Of a stretch of DNA of 64,000 nucleotides, positions 37,937 to 47,250 are shown piece after piece. Made by a program: the position numbers and the translations under genes. The notes under the pieces were generated by a model. The model ran no database searches, was not told the DNA's origin, and saw nothing but the letters and a program-made list of their open reading frames with translations. Position 1 is the stretch's first letter. Each line of letters opens with the position of its first letter. The stretch is from Alcaligenes faecalis (GTDB taxonomy: Bacteria; Pseudomonadota; Gammaproteobacteria; Burkholderiales; Burkholderiaceae_B), in assembly GCF_005311025.1 (NCBI RefSeq), contig NZ_CP031747.1, positions 186,001-250,000 of the forward strand. The letters are read 5' to 3'.

Positions 37937-38411
37937 TGCACCGGCTTGGGCGATGGAAACCATGGCGACGATAGTAAGGGAGATGCTGTTGCTGGAAGCC
38001 GAACAGGCGCGGCAGAACATGTCGTCCTGCTTGAGGACACCACAGGAGCAAGAGGGGGCAAGTCAGCCTGATGTGGCCAAGATCAAATCCAGTAAGCCCA
38101 CCCCTGCATTGAAGCTGAAAGCGATCTATGGAAAAGACACCCAGTTGCTAGCCGAAGTGCAGCATGAGCAGCGTCTGCTCTTGTTTCAGCAAGGACAGCT
38201 TTGGCCGATAGGGCGTGAGCGAGATAGGTCCATGCGCCTCTTGTCTTTGAGTAGTCGCTGTATTGAGCTTGAAATAGGGCAAACCCAGGCTCAAGCTGCG
38301 CAACCGCAACCGCAACCGCAACCGCAACCGCAACCGCAACCGCAACCGCAACCGCAACTGGAATTGCAATCCATCAAACTATGTTTGCCTTCCGGGCAGG
38401 GCCAAGTGTGA
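37842..38411 (+). CDS. PilP-like periplasmic pilus protein with Gln-Pro repeat
   Basis: 189 residues. The start with GGAAGG eight bases upstream gives a signal peptide to about residue 37 (LLSILFGLTLMFSAPAWA); an ATG two codons earlier and a TTG at 37866 are alternatives. After AMETMATIVREMLLLEAE comes KAIYGKDTQLLAEVQHEQRLLLFQQGQLWPIG and CIELEI, which follow the pattern of PilP/GspC homology domains that link the inner-membrane complex to the secretin. Nine Gln-Pro pairs (154-171) encoded by a hexanucleotide repeat interrupt the C-terminus. It overlaps the PilO2-like gene by about 95 bases, and the operon ends here, where R64-type clusters go on with the ATPase gene pilQ. Confidence 0.5.
   Translation: MNLRSGIWLIKIWPITCRALLSILFGLTLMFSAPAWAMETMATIVREMLLLEAEQARQNMSSCLRTPQEQEGASQPDVAKIKSSKPTPALKLKAIYGKDTQLLAEVQHEQRLLLFQQGQLWPIGRERDRSMRLLSLSSRCIELEIGQTQAQAAQPQPQPQPQPQPQPQPQPQLELQSIKLCLPSGQGQV
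38301..38360 (+). repeat. Hexanucleotide microsatellite (CAACCG x9)
   Basis: Nine perfect copies of CAACCG (38301-38354) followed by one changed copy (CAACTG), in frame and coding for Gln-Pro. Perfect identity over 54 bases suggests recent slippage and probable length variation between strains. Nothing else is seen in the 140 bases between the gene end and the next terminator. Confidence 0.95.
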
Positions 38412-38544
38412 TCGGACTTCTGCGATTCGCAGAAGCCCAGGCTTACTGCTTTGCAGGTTTCACGCCTGACTGTTCTTGAATCAGCAAGGCCGTGGGTTCG
38501 TGCAGCAGCAGACCAGACAGGCGGCTTCATAGACCCGAAGCAAG

Positions 38545-38580
38545 AAAAAACCCCGACATGATTTTCATCATATCGGGGTT
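38545..38580 (-). terminator. Terminator after puuD
   Basis: AACCCCGA-C-ATGAT and ATCAT-A-TCGGGGTT pair with one mismatch around TTTC. Read on the minus strand the stem is followed by a T-run, so it serves puuD. Confidence 0.8.
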
Positions 38581-38630
38581 GGAAGTTACTACGGAGCTTG
38601 TCGCTCGTCAGGCTTGAGCCTTGTTCTGCA

Positions 38631-39863
38631 TTAGTCGCGGGTACCGCTCCAAGCGGCAATGGCGGCACGCTCTTCGTCGGTCATTTGCGTCATGTTACCC
38701 AAGGGCATGTACTTGGAGTGCACCACGGTCTTGACCTGTTCGGCGTGCAGTACCGTGTTGTCGATGGTATCGAGCAACATGCCGGCAGGGGCAGCCGTAA
38801 AGCCGAAGTCGGCATTGGGCTTGACCGCGTGACACTGAACACATCGTGCGTCCATGATTTCCTGGACACGGGCAACACTGATTGTTTCCGCACCGTTGGC
38901 AGCTTCAGGTGCACTGGCAACTTCACCCTTCAAGCTGGCAGGAGCCGCCAGGTAACCCACGATCAGCAGCAGCACAACACCGGCAGCCGGGTAGGCAGGC
39001 TTTTTGATGCCAGCGTGCATCAGCACGAAGTATTGACGGATCAGGGCACCGGCAAAGATGAACAGCACCATGATGATCCACGCATTGGGGTTGTTATACG
39101 TGAACGAGTAGTGGTTGCTCAGCATCAGCAGCAGGACAGGCAGCGTGAAGTAGGTATTGTGTACCGAACGCTGTTTGCCGCGCTTGCCATCCAGAGGGTT
39201 GGGCGCCTGACCGGCTTTCAGTGCCTTGACCATGCGGCGCTGGCCGGGAATGATCCAGAAGAACACGTTGGCCGACATGCTGGTGGCCATGACAGCACCC
39301 GTCAGCAAGAACGCAGCACGACCCGAGAAGATGTGGGCGCTCAGGTAAGCCACGACCACCATCATGATCGCCACCGCCACGCTTAGCAGGCCGTCGCGGT
39401 TCATGTTGGGGCTGATCAGGCGGCACAGGCCGTTATAGACCACCCAGCCCAATACCAGGAAGGCAATGGCCATGACGTTGGCCTGAGTGCCTGTCATTTG
39501 AGCCGCCCATTCCCAGGGACTGTTGGGGTTGACCAGATAGAACTCGGGCTTGGTCAGGTAGAGCAGGGCGAACAGGAAGAAACCGGACAACCAGGTGGTG
39601 TAGGACTTCCAGAAAGACCAGTGCAGGTCATCAGGCAGTTCGGCCGGATTAGTCAGGTATTTCTGGTTGTGATAGAAGCCGCCGCCGTGGACAGCCCACA
39701 TCTCGCCAAATACACCGCGTTTCTTGCTTTCTTCGCCTTTAGGCGGTTTCAGGCCATTGTCCAGCATCACAAAGTAGATGGACTCGCCGATCCAGGCGAC
39801 AGCCGCAATCACGTGCAACCAGCGCAACAGCAGGTTGCCGTACTCAAGTAGGTAAGCGTACAT
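38631..39863 (-). CDS. puuD: Membrane urate oxidase with cytochrome c domain (PuuD)
   Basis: 410 residues. The N-terminal part (about 1-290) is a urate hydroxylase membrane domain with eight or so helices and conserved His and Trp residues (WLHVIAAVAWIGESIYF, YHNQKYL). The C-terminus is a small cytochrome c domain with C341-V-Q-C-H345. PuuD oxidises urate to 5-hydroxyisourate and sends electrons into the respiratory chain through the heme instead of making hydrogen peroxide. uraH, which acts on its product, lies just upstream on the same strand with 58 bases between them. Confidence 0.93.
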   Translation of the reverse strand: MYAYLLEYGNLLLRWLHVIAAVAWIGESIYFVMLDNGLKPPKGEESKKRGVFGEMWAVHGGGFYHNQKYLTNPAELPDDLHWSFWKSYTTWLSGFFLFALLYLTKPEFYLVNPNSPWEWAAQMTGTQANVMAIAFLVLGWVVYNGLCRLISPNMNRDGLLSVAVAIMMVVVAYLSAHIFSGRAAFLLTGAVMATSMSANVFFWIIPGQRRMVKALKAGQAPNPLDGKRGKQRSVHNTYFTLPVLLLMLSNHYSFTYNNPNAWIIMVLFIFAGALIRQYFVLMHAGIKKPAYPAAGVVLLLIVGYLAAPASLKGEVASAPEAANGAETISVARVQEIMDARCVQCHAVKPNADFGFTAAPAGMLLDTIDNTVLHAEQVKTVVHSKYMPLGNMTQMTDEERAAIAAWSGTRD

Positions 39864-39921
39864 AAAGATCTCGTATCAGAGTGGTTTCGTATAGAAGCGA
39901 AAAGTCGACTTGGATACGCGA

Positions 39922-40275
39922 TCAGCTGCCGCGATAGGTAGACCAGGACCAGGGGGTCACGACCAGAGGTACGTGGTAATTGGCATTGGCATCAGCGATA
40001 CCAAAGCGAATGCCGACCTGATCCACAAAGCGTGGCTCGGGCAGAGCCACACCGCTGGCGGCAAAGTAGTCACCTGCATGGAACACCAGTTCAAAAACGC
40101 CCGTGTGCATGGCCTGGCCTTGCAGCAGGGGCTCATCACAGCGACCGTCGCTGTTGGTGTGAGTGGTTTTGATCAGAGTGCGTTGATCGTTTTCGATGGA
40201 ATAAAGATCGACGCGCACGCCGCTGGCTGGGCGCCCTTGAGTCGTGTCAAGGACATGGGTTGATAGCTTTCCCAT
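39922..40275 (-). CDS. uraH: 5-hydroxyisourate hydrolase (transthyretin-like)
   Basis: 117 residues. It has the family N-terminus LSTHVLDTTQGRPASGV and ends in the signature Y-R-G-S. Together with internal His and Arg residues these form the active site. It opens the ring of 5-hydroxyisourate made by PuuD. The ATG has GGAGA seven bases upstream; the longer frame adds a tail without similarity. The next enzyme of the path, OHCU decarboxylase (UraD), is not in the window. Confidence 0.93.
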   Translation of the reverse strand: MGKLSTHVLDTTQGRPASGVRVDLYSIENDQRTLIKTTHTNSDGRCDEPLLQGQAMHTGVFELVFHAGDYFAASGVALPEPRFVDQVGIRFGIADANANYHVPLVVTPWSWSTYRGS

Positions 40276-40407
40276 AAATGTCTCCGGTTTATGGTGATCA
40301 AAAAAGGTCCAGCGAGCCCAGTTTTGAGAACCGGCCGGGGGCCAACGGTGCAAGGATCAGTGCGCTGGGTTGAGGCCCCGAAACTGTCGCTCTGTTTGAG
40401 GAATCAG

Positions 40408-40419
40408 ATTGTCGACAAT
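40408..40419. promoter_or_regulatory. Palindromic operator in the urate locus
   Basis: ATTGTCGACAAT is a perfect 12-base palindrome between uraH (minus) and the gntR gene (plus). Further TTGTC half-sites occur at about 40435 and 40453, inside and after the promoter of the gntR gene. This is the likely binding site of the adjacent GntR regulator. Confidence 0.6.
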
Positions 40420-40424
40420 TTATG

Positions 40425-40453
40425 TTGACGATTTTGTCGGGGTACCGAATAAT
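40425..40453 (+). promoter_or_regulatory. Sigma-70 promoter for the urate-locus gntR gene
   Basis: TTGACG and AATAAT are separated by exactly 17 bases, ending 27 bases before the start codon. The palindromic operator touches its upstream edge and a TTGTC half-site lies in the spacer, which fits repression by the gene product. Confidence 0.6.
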
Positions 40454-40480
40454 TGTCAATAGTCAATAACGAGAAATTCT

Positions 40481-41236
40481 ATGCTTCAGATACGGCGGCA
40501 AGAGGGGATGAGCAGTGAATCCCAAGCGCCCAGCGCCTCCTCGCTGCTAGAGGGAGGCATGGCAGATAGCGAGGTCGGGCGTGTTTATAGCCAGATCTTT
40601 GATGCGGTCGTTGACCGTCGTCTTTTGCCTGGAACCAAACTGACGGAAGCCACGCTGTGCACGATTTTCGAGTGCTCGCGGGCGACCGTTCGTGCGGCGC
40701 TGGCTGCCCTCGAACACGACAAGATTGTGGTTATCGAGCCCAATCGTGGCGCTTTTATCTGGAAGCCGACGGCCAAGCAGACACGGGATGTGTTTGAACT
40801 GCGACGAGACCTGGAAGCGCTGATTCTGAAAAAACTGATCAGCTACCCGGATCTGCCGGAGCGTTTGGCTGGCCTGTATGAAATGGTGGAACGTGAACAG
40901 CACGCTTTTGAACACGGCGACCGCATCAGCTGGTTGCGCCTGTCAAACGCGTTTCACGTGATGCTGGCGCGCTGCGCTGGCAACGATGAGTTGACCGAGC
41001 TGATGCACACCTTGTGCGCCCGCACCACGCTCATCATTGCCTATCACGACACACCGGGCGAACAGGCTTGCTCGTTTTACGAGCACAAAGAGATTTTGGA
41101 CAAGCTTAGTCAGGGCGACGCCGACGGCGCGCATCTGGCTATGCATCATCACTTAAGTGATTGTGAACATCGCATGAGCGAAGCGGGTGATGGCAGTGCT
41201 GCTGATCCTTGGCTGGCCCTCAGCGTAAAACGCTAA
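40481..41236 (+). CDS. GntR-family regulator of urate/purine catabolism
   Basis: 251 residues. The winged helix-turn-helix lies at about 30-95 (LTEATLCTIFECSRATVRAALAALEHDKIVVIEPNRGAF). An FCD-type helical ligand domain follows (about 100-230), with the His residues usual for metal binding. It is divergent from uraH-puuD and directly upstream of puuE, with the palindromic sites described nearby. Likely job: repress the urate genes until urate or allantoin is present. In-frame ATGs at 40508 and 40559 are alternative starts. Confidence 0.85.
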   Translation: MLQIRRQEGMSSESQAPSASSLLEGGMADSEVGRVYSQIFDAVVDRRLLPGTKLTEATLCTIFECSRATVRAALAALEHDKIVVIEPNRGAFIWKPTAKQTRDVFELRRDLEALILKKLISYPDLPERLAGLYEMVEREQHAFEHGDRISWLRLSNAFHVMLARCAGNDELTELMHTLCARTTLIIAYHDTPGEQACSFYEHKEILDKLSQGDADGAHLAMHHHLSDCEHRMSEAGDGSAADPWLALSVKR

Positions 41237-41247
41237 ACGGAGACGGT

Positions 41248-42180
41248 ATGTCCTTGAGTAAGTACCCTCGTGACCTGGTTGGTTACGGTAAAAACGTGCC
41301 TCATGCACAATGGCCTGATCGGGCGCGCATCGCGGTGCAGTTTGTCTTGAACTATGAAGAAGGCGGCGAGAACTGCGTTCTGCACGGTGATCCGGGCTCC
41401 GAGCAGTTCCTGTCCGAAATCATTGGTGCAGCGGCTTACCCGGACCGTCACCTGTCCATGGAATCCATTTACGAATACGGCTCGCGTGCCGGTGTCTGGC
41501 GGATTCTGAAAGAGTTTGAGAAACGCGGCTTGCCCATGACCATTTTCGGTGTGGGTATGGCGCTGGAGCGTCATCCCGAGCTGGCACAGGAGTTTGTACG
41601 CCTGGGCCATGAAATCGCGTGCCACGGTTACCGCTGGATTCACTACCAGAACGTATCCGAAGAGGTGGAGCGCGAGCATATGCGTCAGTGCGTAAAAGTA
41701 CTGACGGACCTGCTGGGCCATCACCCTGAAGGCTGGTACACCGGCCGTGACAGCCCCAACACCTTGCGTCTGGTGGCAGAAGAAGGCCAGTTCCTGTACA
41801 GCTCCGATTACTACGGTGATGATCTGCCGTTCTGGACCGAGGTTCAACTCAGCGACAATACTGTCAAGCCGCAATTGATCGTGCCTTACACCCTGGACAG
41901 CAATGACATGCGCTTTGCGGCTCCTCAGGGTTTCAACACCGGCGATCATTTCTTCTCCTACCTGAAAGACGCGTTTGACGTGCTCTACGAAGAAGGTGAA
42001 GAAGCCCCCAAGATGTTGTCCATCGGTTTGCATTGCCGTCTGATTGGCCGTCCTGGCCGCTTCCGTGCCTTGCAGCGCTTCCTGGATTACGTGCAATCGC
42101 ACGAGCGTGTCTGGGTTTGCCGTCGTGTGGATATTGCCCGTCATTGGGCCGAACATCATCCCTATCAGCCCAAGGCCTGA
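41248..42180 (+). CDS. puuE: Allantoinase PuuE (polysaccharide deacetylase fold)
   Basis: 310 residues of the NodB-type deacetylase fold that includes the metal-independent allantoinase PuuE. Matching stretches are YPRDLVGYGKNVPHAQWPDRARIAVQFVLNYEEGGE at the N-terminus, and FGVGMALERHPELA and EIACHGYRWIHY further on. It hydrolyses allantoin to allantoate, continuing the path begun by PuuD and UraH. The ATG has GGAGA upstream and follows the gntR stop by 11 bases, so both are in one transcript. Confidence 0.92.
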   Translation: MSLSKYPRDLVGYGKNVPHAQWPDRARIAVQFVLNYEEGGENCVLHGDPGSEQFLSEIIGAAAYPDRHLSMESIYEYGSRAGVWRILKEFEKRGLPMTIFGVGMALERHPELAQEFVRLGHEIACHGYRWIHYQNVSEEVEREHMRQCVKVLTDLLGHHPEGWYTGRDSPNTLRLVAEEGQFLYSSDYYGDDLPFWTEVQLSDNTVKPQLIVPYTLDSNDMRFAAPQGFNTGDHFFSYLKDAFDVLYEEGEEAPKMLSIGLHCRLIGRPGRFRALQRFLDYVQSHERVWVCRRVDIARHWAEHHPYQPKA

Positions 42181-42253
42181 TCGAGGCAGGGCCAGGGTTC
42201 ATGCCTCCTGGCCCGTCAGGACGACATCCTGAATATGAGCAGGGTGCCTTCAC

Positions 42254-42285
42254 ATTCCGACTCGCCAGGGTCGGAATTGTTGTTT
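42254..42285 (+). terminator. Probable terminator after puuE
   Basis: ATTCCGAC and GTCGGAAT pair around eight bases, followed by a T-rich stretch. The rest of the 280-base gap before alaS shows only a possible -10 element (TATAAT at 42427-42432) and no small gene. Confidence 0.6.
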
Positions 42286-42426
42286 CTGCCCGCTGAAAAC
42301 AGTACTATTTGACGCTTACGCAGCCGCTCGTACAGGGAGTGTGGCGTCCTGGCTTCTCACTGCTTTGCCGGGGCGGCAGGTGTTGTGCCAGCGCAGCGCG
42401 CGCATGGGCTGCAAGGCTGATCGTCT

Positions 42427-42432
42427 TATAAT
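42427..42432 (+). promoter_or_regulatory. Candidate -10 element for alaS
   Basis: A perfect TATAAT lies 32 bases before the alaS start. The -35 region at the right distance (around 42404) is poor, so the promoter call is tentative. Confidence 0.4.
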
Positions 42433-42464
42433 AGGCAGTTAAATTTTCCATCGCGTTGCATGTA

Positions 42465-45092
42465 ATGAAAACCTCAGAAATTCGTCAGAAGTTTCTTTCT
42501 TTTTTTGAATCCAAGGGACATCACATCGTCTCCTCGGCTTCGCTGGTACCAGGCAATGACCCTACCTTGCTGTTCACTAACGCAGGGATGGTGCAGTTCA
42601 AAGATGTGTTCACGGGCAAGGAAACCCGTCCCTACAACCGTGCAACCAGCTCTCAGCGCTGTGTTCGTGCCGGTGGCAAGCATAATGACCTGGAAAACGT
42701 GGGCTACACCGCCCGCCACCACACCTTTTTTGAAATGCTGGGCAACTTCAGCTTTGGCGACTACTTCAAGCAAGACGCCATTCGCTATGCCTGGGAGCTG
42801 CTGACGACGGTTTACAAGCTGCCTGCAGAGAAACTCTGGGTCACCGTCTATCAAGAAGACGATGAGGCCTACGATATCTGGGCTTCGGAAATTGGTGTGC
42901 CCAAAGAGCGCATCATCCGCATCGGCGATAAGGGTGGCGTACGCTACAACTCGGACAACTTCTGGCAGATGGCCGATACCGGCCCCTGTGGTCCTTGTTC
43001 GGAAATCTTCTACGATCACGGCGCTGACGTTTGGGGTGGTCCTCCCGGATCGCCTGAAGAAGACGGCGACCGCTATATCGAAGTATGGAACCTGGTGTTC
43101 ATGCAGTTCGAGCGTTCCGCCGACGGCACCATGACGCCGCTGCCCAAGCCTTGTGTGGACACCGGTATGGGCCTGGAGCGTATTTCGGCTGTGCTGCAGC
43201 ACGTGCATTCCAATTACGAGATCGACCTGTTCCAGTCTCTGATTCAGGCCGCCGCACGCGAAACCAAGACCAGCGACTTGAGCAATAACTCGCTCAAGGT
43301 GATTGCTGACCACATCCGTGCTTGCAGCTTTCTGATTATTGACGGGGTCATCCCCAGCAATGAAGGCCGTGGCTATGTGCTGCGCCGTATTATTCGCCGT
43401 GCCTTGCGTCACGGTCACAAACTGGGTCAGAAGGGCTTGTTCTTTTACCGTTTGGTACAGGACTTGGGCCTGACCATGGGCGAAGCCTACCCCGAGCTGA
43501 TTAGCCAGCGCGAGCGTATCGAACAAGTGCTGCGCCAGGAAGAAGAGCGTTTCAGCGAAACGCTGGAAAATGGCATGCGCATTCTGGAAGGCGCTTTGGC
43601 CAACCTGCCGGAGAATGCCAAGCTGGACGGCCAGACGCTGTTCACCTTGTACGATACCTACGGTTTCCCCGTGGACTTGACCGCCGACATCTGCCGCGAG
43701 CGTGGCATTGAGGTCGATCTGGACGGTTTTGAAGTTGCCATGGAAAACCAGCGTCAGATGGCACGCGCTTCGGGCAAGTTCAAAACAGCCGAAGGCTTGA
43801 GCTATTCCGGTGTGCAGACCCGTTTTGATGGCTACACCACCCTGGAAGGCAGCGGCACCGTTACCGCCTTGTATGTGGATGGCACCTCGGTGCAGTCCGT
43901 GGCTCAGGGTCAGCAAGCGGTGGTGGTTCTGGATGCCACCCCTTTCTACGCCGAATCCGGTGGTCAGGTGGGGGATGCCGGTATCTTGAGCGATGCCAAG
44001 GGCCTGTCCTTTGAAGTGCAAGATACTCAAAAGATTTCCAATCAGGTTTTCGGCCACCAAGGGGTGCTGAACGCAGGCACGCTGACAGTGGGCCAGACTG
44101 TTCAAGCCCAGGTGGATACCGAGCGCCGTGAGCGCGTGATCCGTAATCACTCGGCCACGCACTTGATGCACAAGGCCTTGCGTCAGGTGCTGGGCGGTCA
44201 CGTGCAGCAACGTGGTTCCCTGGTGGACGCCGAAAAGACCCGTTTTGACTTTGCTCACGATGCCGCCATGACGGCCGAGCAAATCGCTCAGGTCGAAGCC
44301 ATTGTGAATGAGCAGGTTCTGGCTAACCAGGCCGTGCAAGCCCAACTGATGTCCTTTGATGACGCTGTTAACGGTGGTGCCATGGCTTTGTTTGGCGAAA
44401 AGTACGGCGATGAAGTGCGCGTACTGGATATCGGTTTCTCGCGCGAGCTGTGCGGCGGTACTCACGTTCAACGTACGGGCGATATTGGCCTGTTCAAGAT
44501 TGTCTCGGAAGGCGGTGTAGCCGCTGGCGTGCGCCGTGTCGAGGCCATCACCGGCACCAACAGCCTGCATTGGGTACAAGCGCAGGAACGCTTGTTGAAC
44601 GACGCTTCTGCCAGTCTGCGTACGCAGCCAGAGGGTCTGGTTGCCCGTATCAGCGCCTTGCAAGGTCAGATCAAGGATCTGGAGCGCGAGCGCGAACAAA
44701 TGCAATCCAAGCTGGCTGCTTCGGCAGGCCAGGATCTGCTGGCTCAGGCTGTCCCGTTGAATGACAGCAGCCGCTTGCTGGTTGCCACGTTGCAAGGCGT
44801 GGAGGCCAAAGCCTTGCGCGAAATGGCGGATCAGTTGAAGAACAAGCTGCAGTCTGCCGTGATCCTGCTGTCTATCGTGGCAGACGGCAAAGTCAGCCTG
44901 GTGGCTGGCGTGACGCCTGACCTGACCTCCAAGGTCAAGGCGGGTGATCTGGTGGGCTTTGTGGCCTCGCAAATGGGCGGGAAGGGCGGTGGTCGTCCTG
45001 ACATGGCCATGGGCGGCGGTACCGATGCCAGCGTTCTGCCGCAGGCCAATGCTTCGGTGCAGGCCTGGGTTCAAAGTAAATTGGGTGCGTAA
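42465..45092 (+). CDS. alaS: Alanyl-tRNA synthetase
   Basis: 875 residues, one short of the E. coli enzyme. In order: the class II catalytic core ([44 protein letters not shown]), the tRNA-recognition region, and the editing domain with the zinc ligands HSATHLMHK and CGGTH. A coiled-coil and the C-Ala domain ([16 protein letters not shown] near the end) follow. It charges tRNA-Ala and removes mischarged Ser and Gly. The ATG three codons after a TTG was chosen. The TusA-family gene starts on its stop codon. Confidence 0.96.
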   Translation: MKTSEIRQKFLSFFESKGHHIVSSASLVPGNDPTLLFTNAGMVQFKDVFTGKETRPYNRATSSQRCVRAGGKHNDLENVGYTARHHTFFEMLGNFSFGDYFKQDAIRYAWELLTTVYKLPAEKLWVTVYQEDDEAYDIWASEIGVPKERIIRIGDKGGVRYNSDNFWQMADTGPCGPCSEIFYDHGADVWGGPPGSPEEDGDRYIEVWNLVFMQFERSADGTMTPLPKPCVDTGMGLERISAVLQHVHSNYEIDLFQSLIQAAARETKTSDLSNNSLKVIADHIRACSFLIIDGVIPSNEGRGYVLRRIIRRALRHGHKLGQKGLFFYRLVQDLGLTMGEAYPELISQRERIEQVLRQEEERFSETLENGMRILEGALANLPENAKLDGQTLFTLYDTYGFPVDLTADICRERGIEVDLDGFEVAMENQRQMARASGKFKTAEGLSYSGVQTRFDGYTTLEGSGTVTALYVDGTSVQSVAQGQQAVVVLDATPFYAESGGQVGDAGILSDAKGLSFEVQDTQKISNQVFGHQGVLNAGTLTVGQTVQAQVDTERRERVIRNHSATHLMHKALRQVLGGHVQQRGSLVDAEKTRFDFAHDAAMTAEQIAQVEAIVNEQVLANQAVQAQLMSFDDAVNGGAMALFGEKYGDEVRVLDIGFSRELCGGTHVQRTGDIGLFKIVSEGGVAAGVRRVEAITGTNSLHWVQAQERLLNDASASLRTQPEGLVARISALQGQIKDLEREREQMQSKLAASAGQDLLAQAVPLNDSSRLLVATLQGVEAKALREMADQLKNKLQSAVILLSIVADGKVSLVAGVTPDLTSKVKAGDLVGFVASQMGGKGGGRPDMAMGGGTDASVLPQANASVQAWVQSKLGA

Positions 45093-45346
45093 TGACGATG
45101 TCCGAGACCGGCGCATTGCCCAACAGCGATCTGCAGGTTGATGCAAGTGGGCTGAAATGCCCCTTGCCTATCTTGCGTGCCAAGAAAGCCTTGGCACAGC
45201 TGGAATCCGGGCAAGTGTTGCAGGTCATCACGACCGATCAGCACGCCATTCAAGATTTTCAGGCTTTTTGTCGCCAAACTGGCAACGAACTGTTGGCTCA
45301 AGACCAGCAAGCCGAAAAAACTCTGCATTTTTTACGCCGTCGTTGA
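45092..45346 (+). CDS. TusA-family sulfur carrier protein
   Basis: 84 residues with the family motif K-C23-P-L-P-I at the start of the first helix, where the Cys carries persulfide sulfur. It could serve tRNA thiolation or other sulfur relay steps. Its ATG shares a base with the alaS stop (TAATG), so it is cotranscribed and probably coupled. A CGCCGTCG/CGACGGCG hairpin spans its stop codon (45335-45356). A second ATG two codons in is possible. Confidence 0.86.
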   Translation: MTMSETGALPNSDLQVDASGLKCPLPILRAKKALAQLESGQVLQVITTDQHAIQDFQAFCRQTGNELLAQDQQAEKTLHFLRRR

Positions 45347-45356
45347 GCCGACGGCG
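45335..45356 (+). other. Hairpin over the stop codon of the TusA-family gene
   Basis: CGCCGTCG and CGACGGCG form a perfect eight-base stem with loop TTGAGC, which contains the TGA stop. No T-run follows. It may end or slow the alaS transcript ahead of the rpsP promoter. Confidence 0.5.
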
Positions 45357-45418
45357 GTAGAATACTGCTTTGTCTGTTGCGTATCTAGCACTGAATCTGC
45401 TATCTTAGCGTGTTACTT

Positions 45419-45448
45419 TTGGCATGCTTGCCAGAATAGTGCTAGAAT
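45419..45448 (+). promoter_or_regulatory. Sigma-70 promoter for rpsP-rimM-trmD
   Basis: TTGGCA and TAGAAT are 18 bases apart and end 34 bases before the rpsP start. An AT-rich leader and an AAGGGA ribosome site follow. Confidence 0.55.
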
Positions 45449-45482
45449 TTTTTGTTTACCTTACACAATAAAGGGATTATCA

Positions 45483-45743
45483 ATGGTGGTAATTCGCTTG
45501 GCCCGTGGTGGCTCCAAAAAGCGTCCTTTTTACAACGTAGTAGCCGCCGAGGCGAGCCAACGCCGTGATGGTCGCTTCATCGAACGTCTGGGTTTCTACA
45601 ACCCCGTTGCTGGCGAAGGTCATGAAAACCTGCGTCTGCAAATGGACCGCGTTAAGCACTTCACCGACAACGGTGCTCAGGTTTCGCCTGCTGTGGCTCG
45701 CCTGTTGAAAGAATACTCGGCTAAGGTTGCTTCGGCTGCCTAA
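45483..45743 (+). CDS. rpsP: 30S ribosomal protein S16
   Basis: 86 residues: [23 protein letters not shown] and [12 protein letters not shown] are characteristic of S16. The ATG follows AAAGGG by seven bases. It is the first gene of the conserved rpsP-rimM-trmD order. Confidence 0.97.
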   Translation: MVVIRLARGGSKKRPFYNVVAAEASQRRDGRFIERLGFYNPVAGEGHENLRLQMDRVKHFTDNGAQVSPAVARLLKEYSAKVASAA

Positions 45744-45776
45744 GTTGATTCACCTGTTTTTTTAGTAGCGTTTAGT

Positions 45777-46376
45777 GTGAAGCAATCTGCGATTCCTGCT
45801 GACCTTGTTGAGCTCGGTCGTATTGTTTCCGCTTATGGTGTGCGTGGTTGGGTCAAGATCCAGCCGCATTCCATGCAAACCAAGGCGCTGCTGAATGCAA
45901 AGACATGGTGGTTAAAAACGCCCCGGCCTGAATCTCAGGCGGGCGTTTTTGCGTCTGTGTCACCCAGACAGATACAAACCGCAAAGCAGCATGGTGCAAC
46001 CATCGTGGCGCAGTTTGAGGGTCTGGATAATCGAGAGCTGGCTCAAGCTCTCAAGGGGCATACCGTTTGGGTATCCCGTGCCGCTTTCCCCAAAGCGGAC
46101 GAAGACGAATTTTATTGGGTCGATCTGATCGGCTGCCGCTTCTTTGGCGAGCAGGACGGCCAGGCTGAAAGCCTGGGCGAGGTGGTGGAAGTGCTGGATA
46201 ACGGCGCGCACTCCATTTTGGTTGTGCATCGTGGCTCCTGGGATGCTGAAGGCGTCTTTACGCCTGCAAAGGACGAACAGGGCAAGCCGCTGGAAGAGCT
46301 GGTTCCCTTTGTGCAAGCCATTGTGCATACGGTGGATATGTCCGCCCGCGAACTGCACAGCCACTGGGCGATTTGA
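45777..46376 (+). CDS. rimM: 16S rRNA processing protein RimM
   Basis: 199 residues. The N-terminal RimM barrel begins LVELGRIVSAYGVRGWVKIQPHS, and the C-terminal PRC-type barrel has EFYWVDLIGCRFF and LEELVPFVQAIVHTVD. It helps mature the 30S head, binding S19. The start is GTG, 33 bases after rpsP. The middle region is longer than in E. coli RimM (182 residues), with extra residues around 45-70. Confidence 0.94.
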   Translation: MKQSAIPADLVELGRIVSAYGVRGWVKIQPHSMQTKALLNAKTWWLKTPRPESQAGVFASVSPRQIQTAKQHGATIVAQFEGLDNRELAQALKGHTVWVSRAAFPKADEDEFYWVDLIGCRFFGEQDGQAESLGEVVEVLDNGAHSILVVHRGSWDAEGVFTPAKDEQGKPLEELVPFVQAIVHTVDMSARELHSHWAI

Positions 46377-46464
46377 TCGTTTCAATCCTGCGCACCTGCA
46401 TGGCTCTGGCCTGACTGGTCGAGTCTTGTAAAGCGTATCCGCTTTTTTCTCTTGCCGAGTCCTC

Positions 46465-47223
46465 ATGCGATTTGATGCCCTGACCCTGTTCCCGGACATG
46501 TTTGATGTGGTCAGCGAGGCTGGTGTCACCGGCCGTGCGCACAAGCAGGGTATCTGGCAGATGCGGACCTGGAACCCGCGCGACTACACCACCGATGTGC
46601 ACCGTACTGTAGACGATCGTCCTTACGGCGGTGGCCCAGGCATGGTAATGCTGGCTGATCCTCTGAATGACGCCCTGGATCAGGCTTTGGCTGATCGTGG
46701 TGATAGCCCGGAAGTGATTTTGCTGAGCCCTACAGGGCGACGCTTTGACCAGGCTGTGGCTCAGGAACTGGCTCAAGGTCCCGGTGCGGTTCTGGTTTGC
46801 GGTCGCTATGAAGGTATCGATCAACGCTTTATTGATGCGCGCGTCACCCAGGAACTGTCTTTGGGGGACTTTGTGCTGTCTGGCGGCGAAATTGCCTCGC
46901 TGGCGATTATTGATAGCGTGATTCGGCTTTTGCCCGGCGTGTTGAATGACGCTGACTCGGCTCGTCAGGACTCTTTCCATGCCGACAATAGCGGCTTGCT
47001 GGATAGCCCGCATTACACGCGTCCCGAGGTATACCGCGATCAGGCGGTGCCCGACGTGTTGATGTCTGGTCATCATGGTCGTATCCAGGCATGGCGGCGT
47101 GAGCAATCCCTGCGTTTGACAGCCTTGCGGCGGCCCGAGTTGATTGAGCAGGCCCGTCAGCGTGGCGAACTTAGCAAGGCAGACGAGCGCTTTTTGGCAT
47201 CTTTGGCTTCCTTGAGCGAATAG
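46465..47223 (+). CDS. trmD: tRNA (guanine-37-N1)-methyltransferase
   Basis: 252 residues. [25 protein letters not shown] and [13 protein letters not shown] form the trefoil-knot AdoMet site. It makes m1G37, which prevents frameshifting on proline and other codons. Position 88 bases after rimM fits the standard operon. The usual next gene, rplS, does not follow; a terminator does. Confidence 0.96.
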   Translation: MRFDALTLFPDMFDVVSEAGVTGRAHKQGIWQMRTWNPRDYTTDVHRTVDDRPYGGGPGMVMLADPLNDALDQALADRGDSPEVILLSPTGRRFDQAVAQELAQGPGAVLVCGRYEGIDQRFIDARVTQELSLGDFVLSGGEIASLAIIDSVIRLLPGVLNDADSARQDSFHADNSGLLDSPHYTRPEVYRDQAVPDVLMSGHHGRIQAWRREQSLRLTALRRPELIEQARQRGELSKADERFLASLASLSE

Positions 47224-47250
47224 CTTTGTTTAAAGCGTTCGCCAAACCTT

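Noticed and set aside
38301-38360. Short direct repeats as a possible CRISPR array
   Set aside because: The units are contiguous six-base repeats without spacers, inside a coding frame.
42474-45146. Long open frame of 890 codons antisense to alaS
   Set aside because: Same cause: the sense frame is a full alanyl-tRNA synthetase and the antisense product has no recognisable features or ribosome site.
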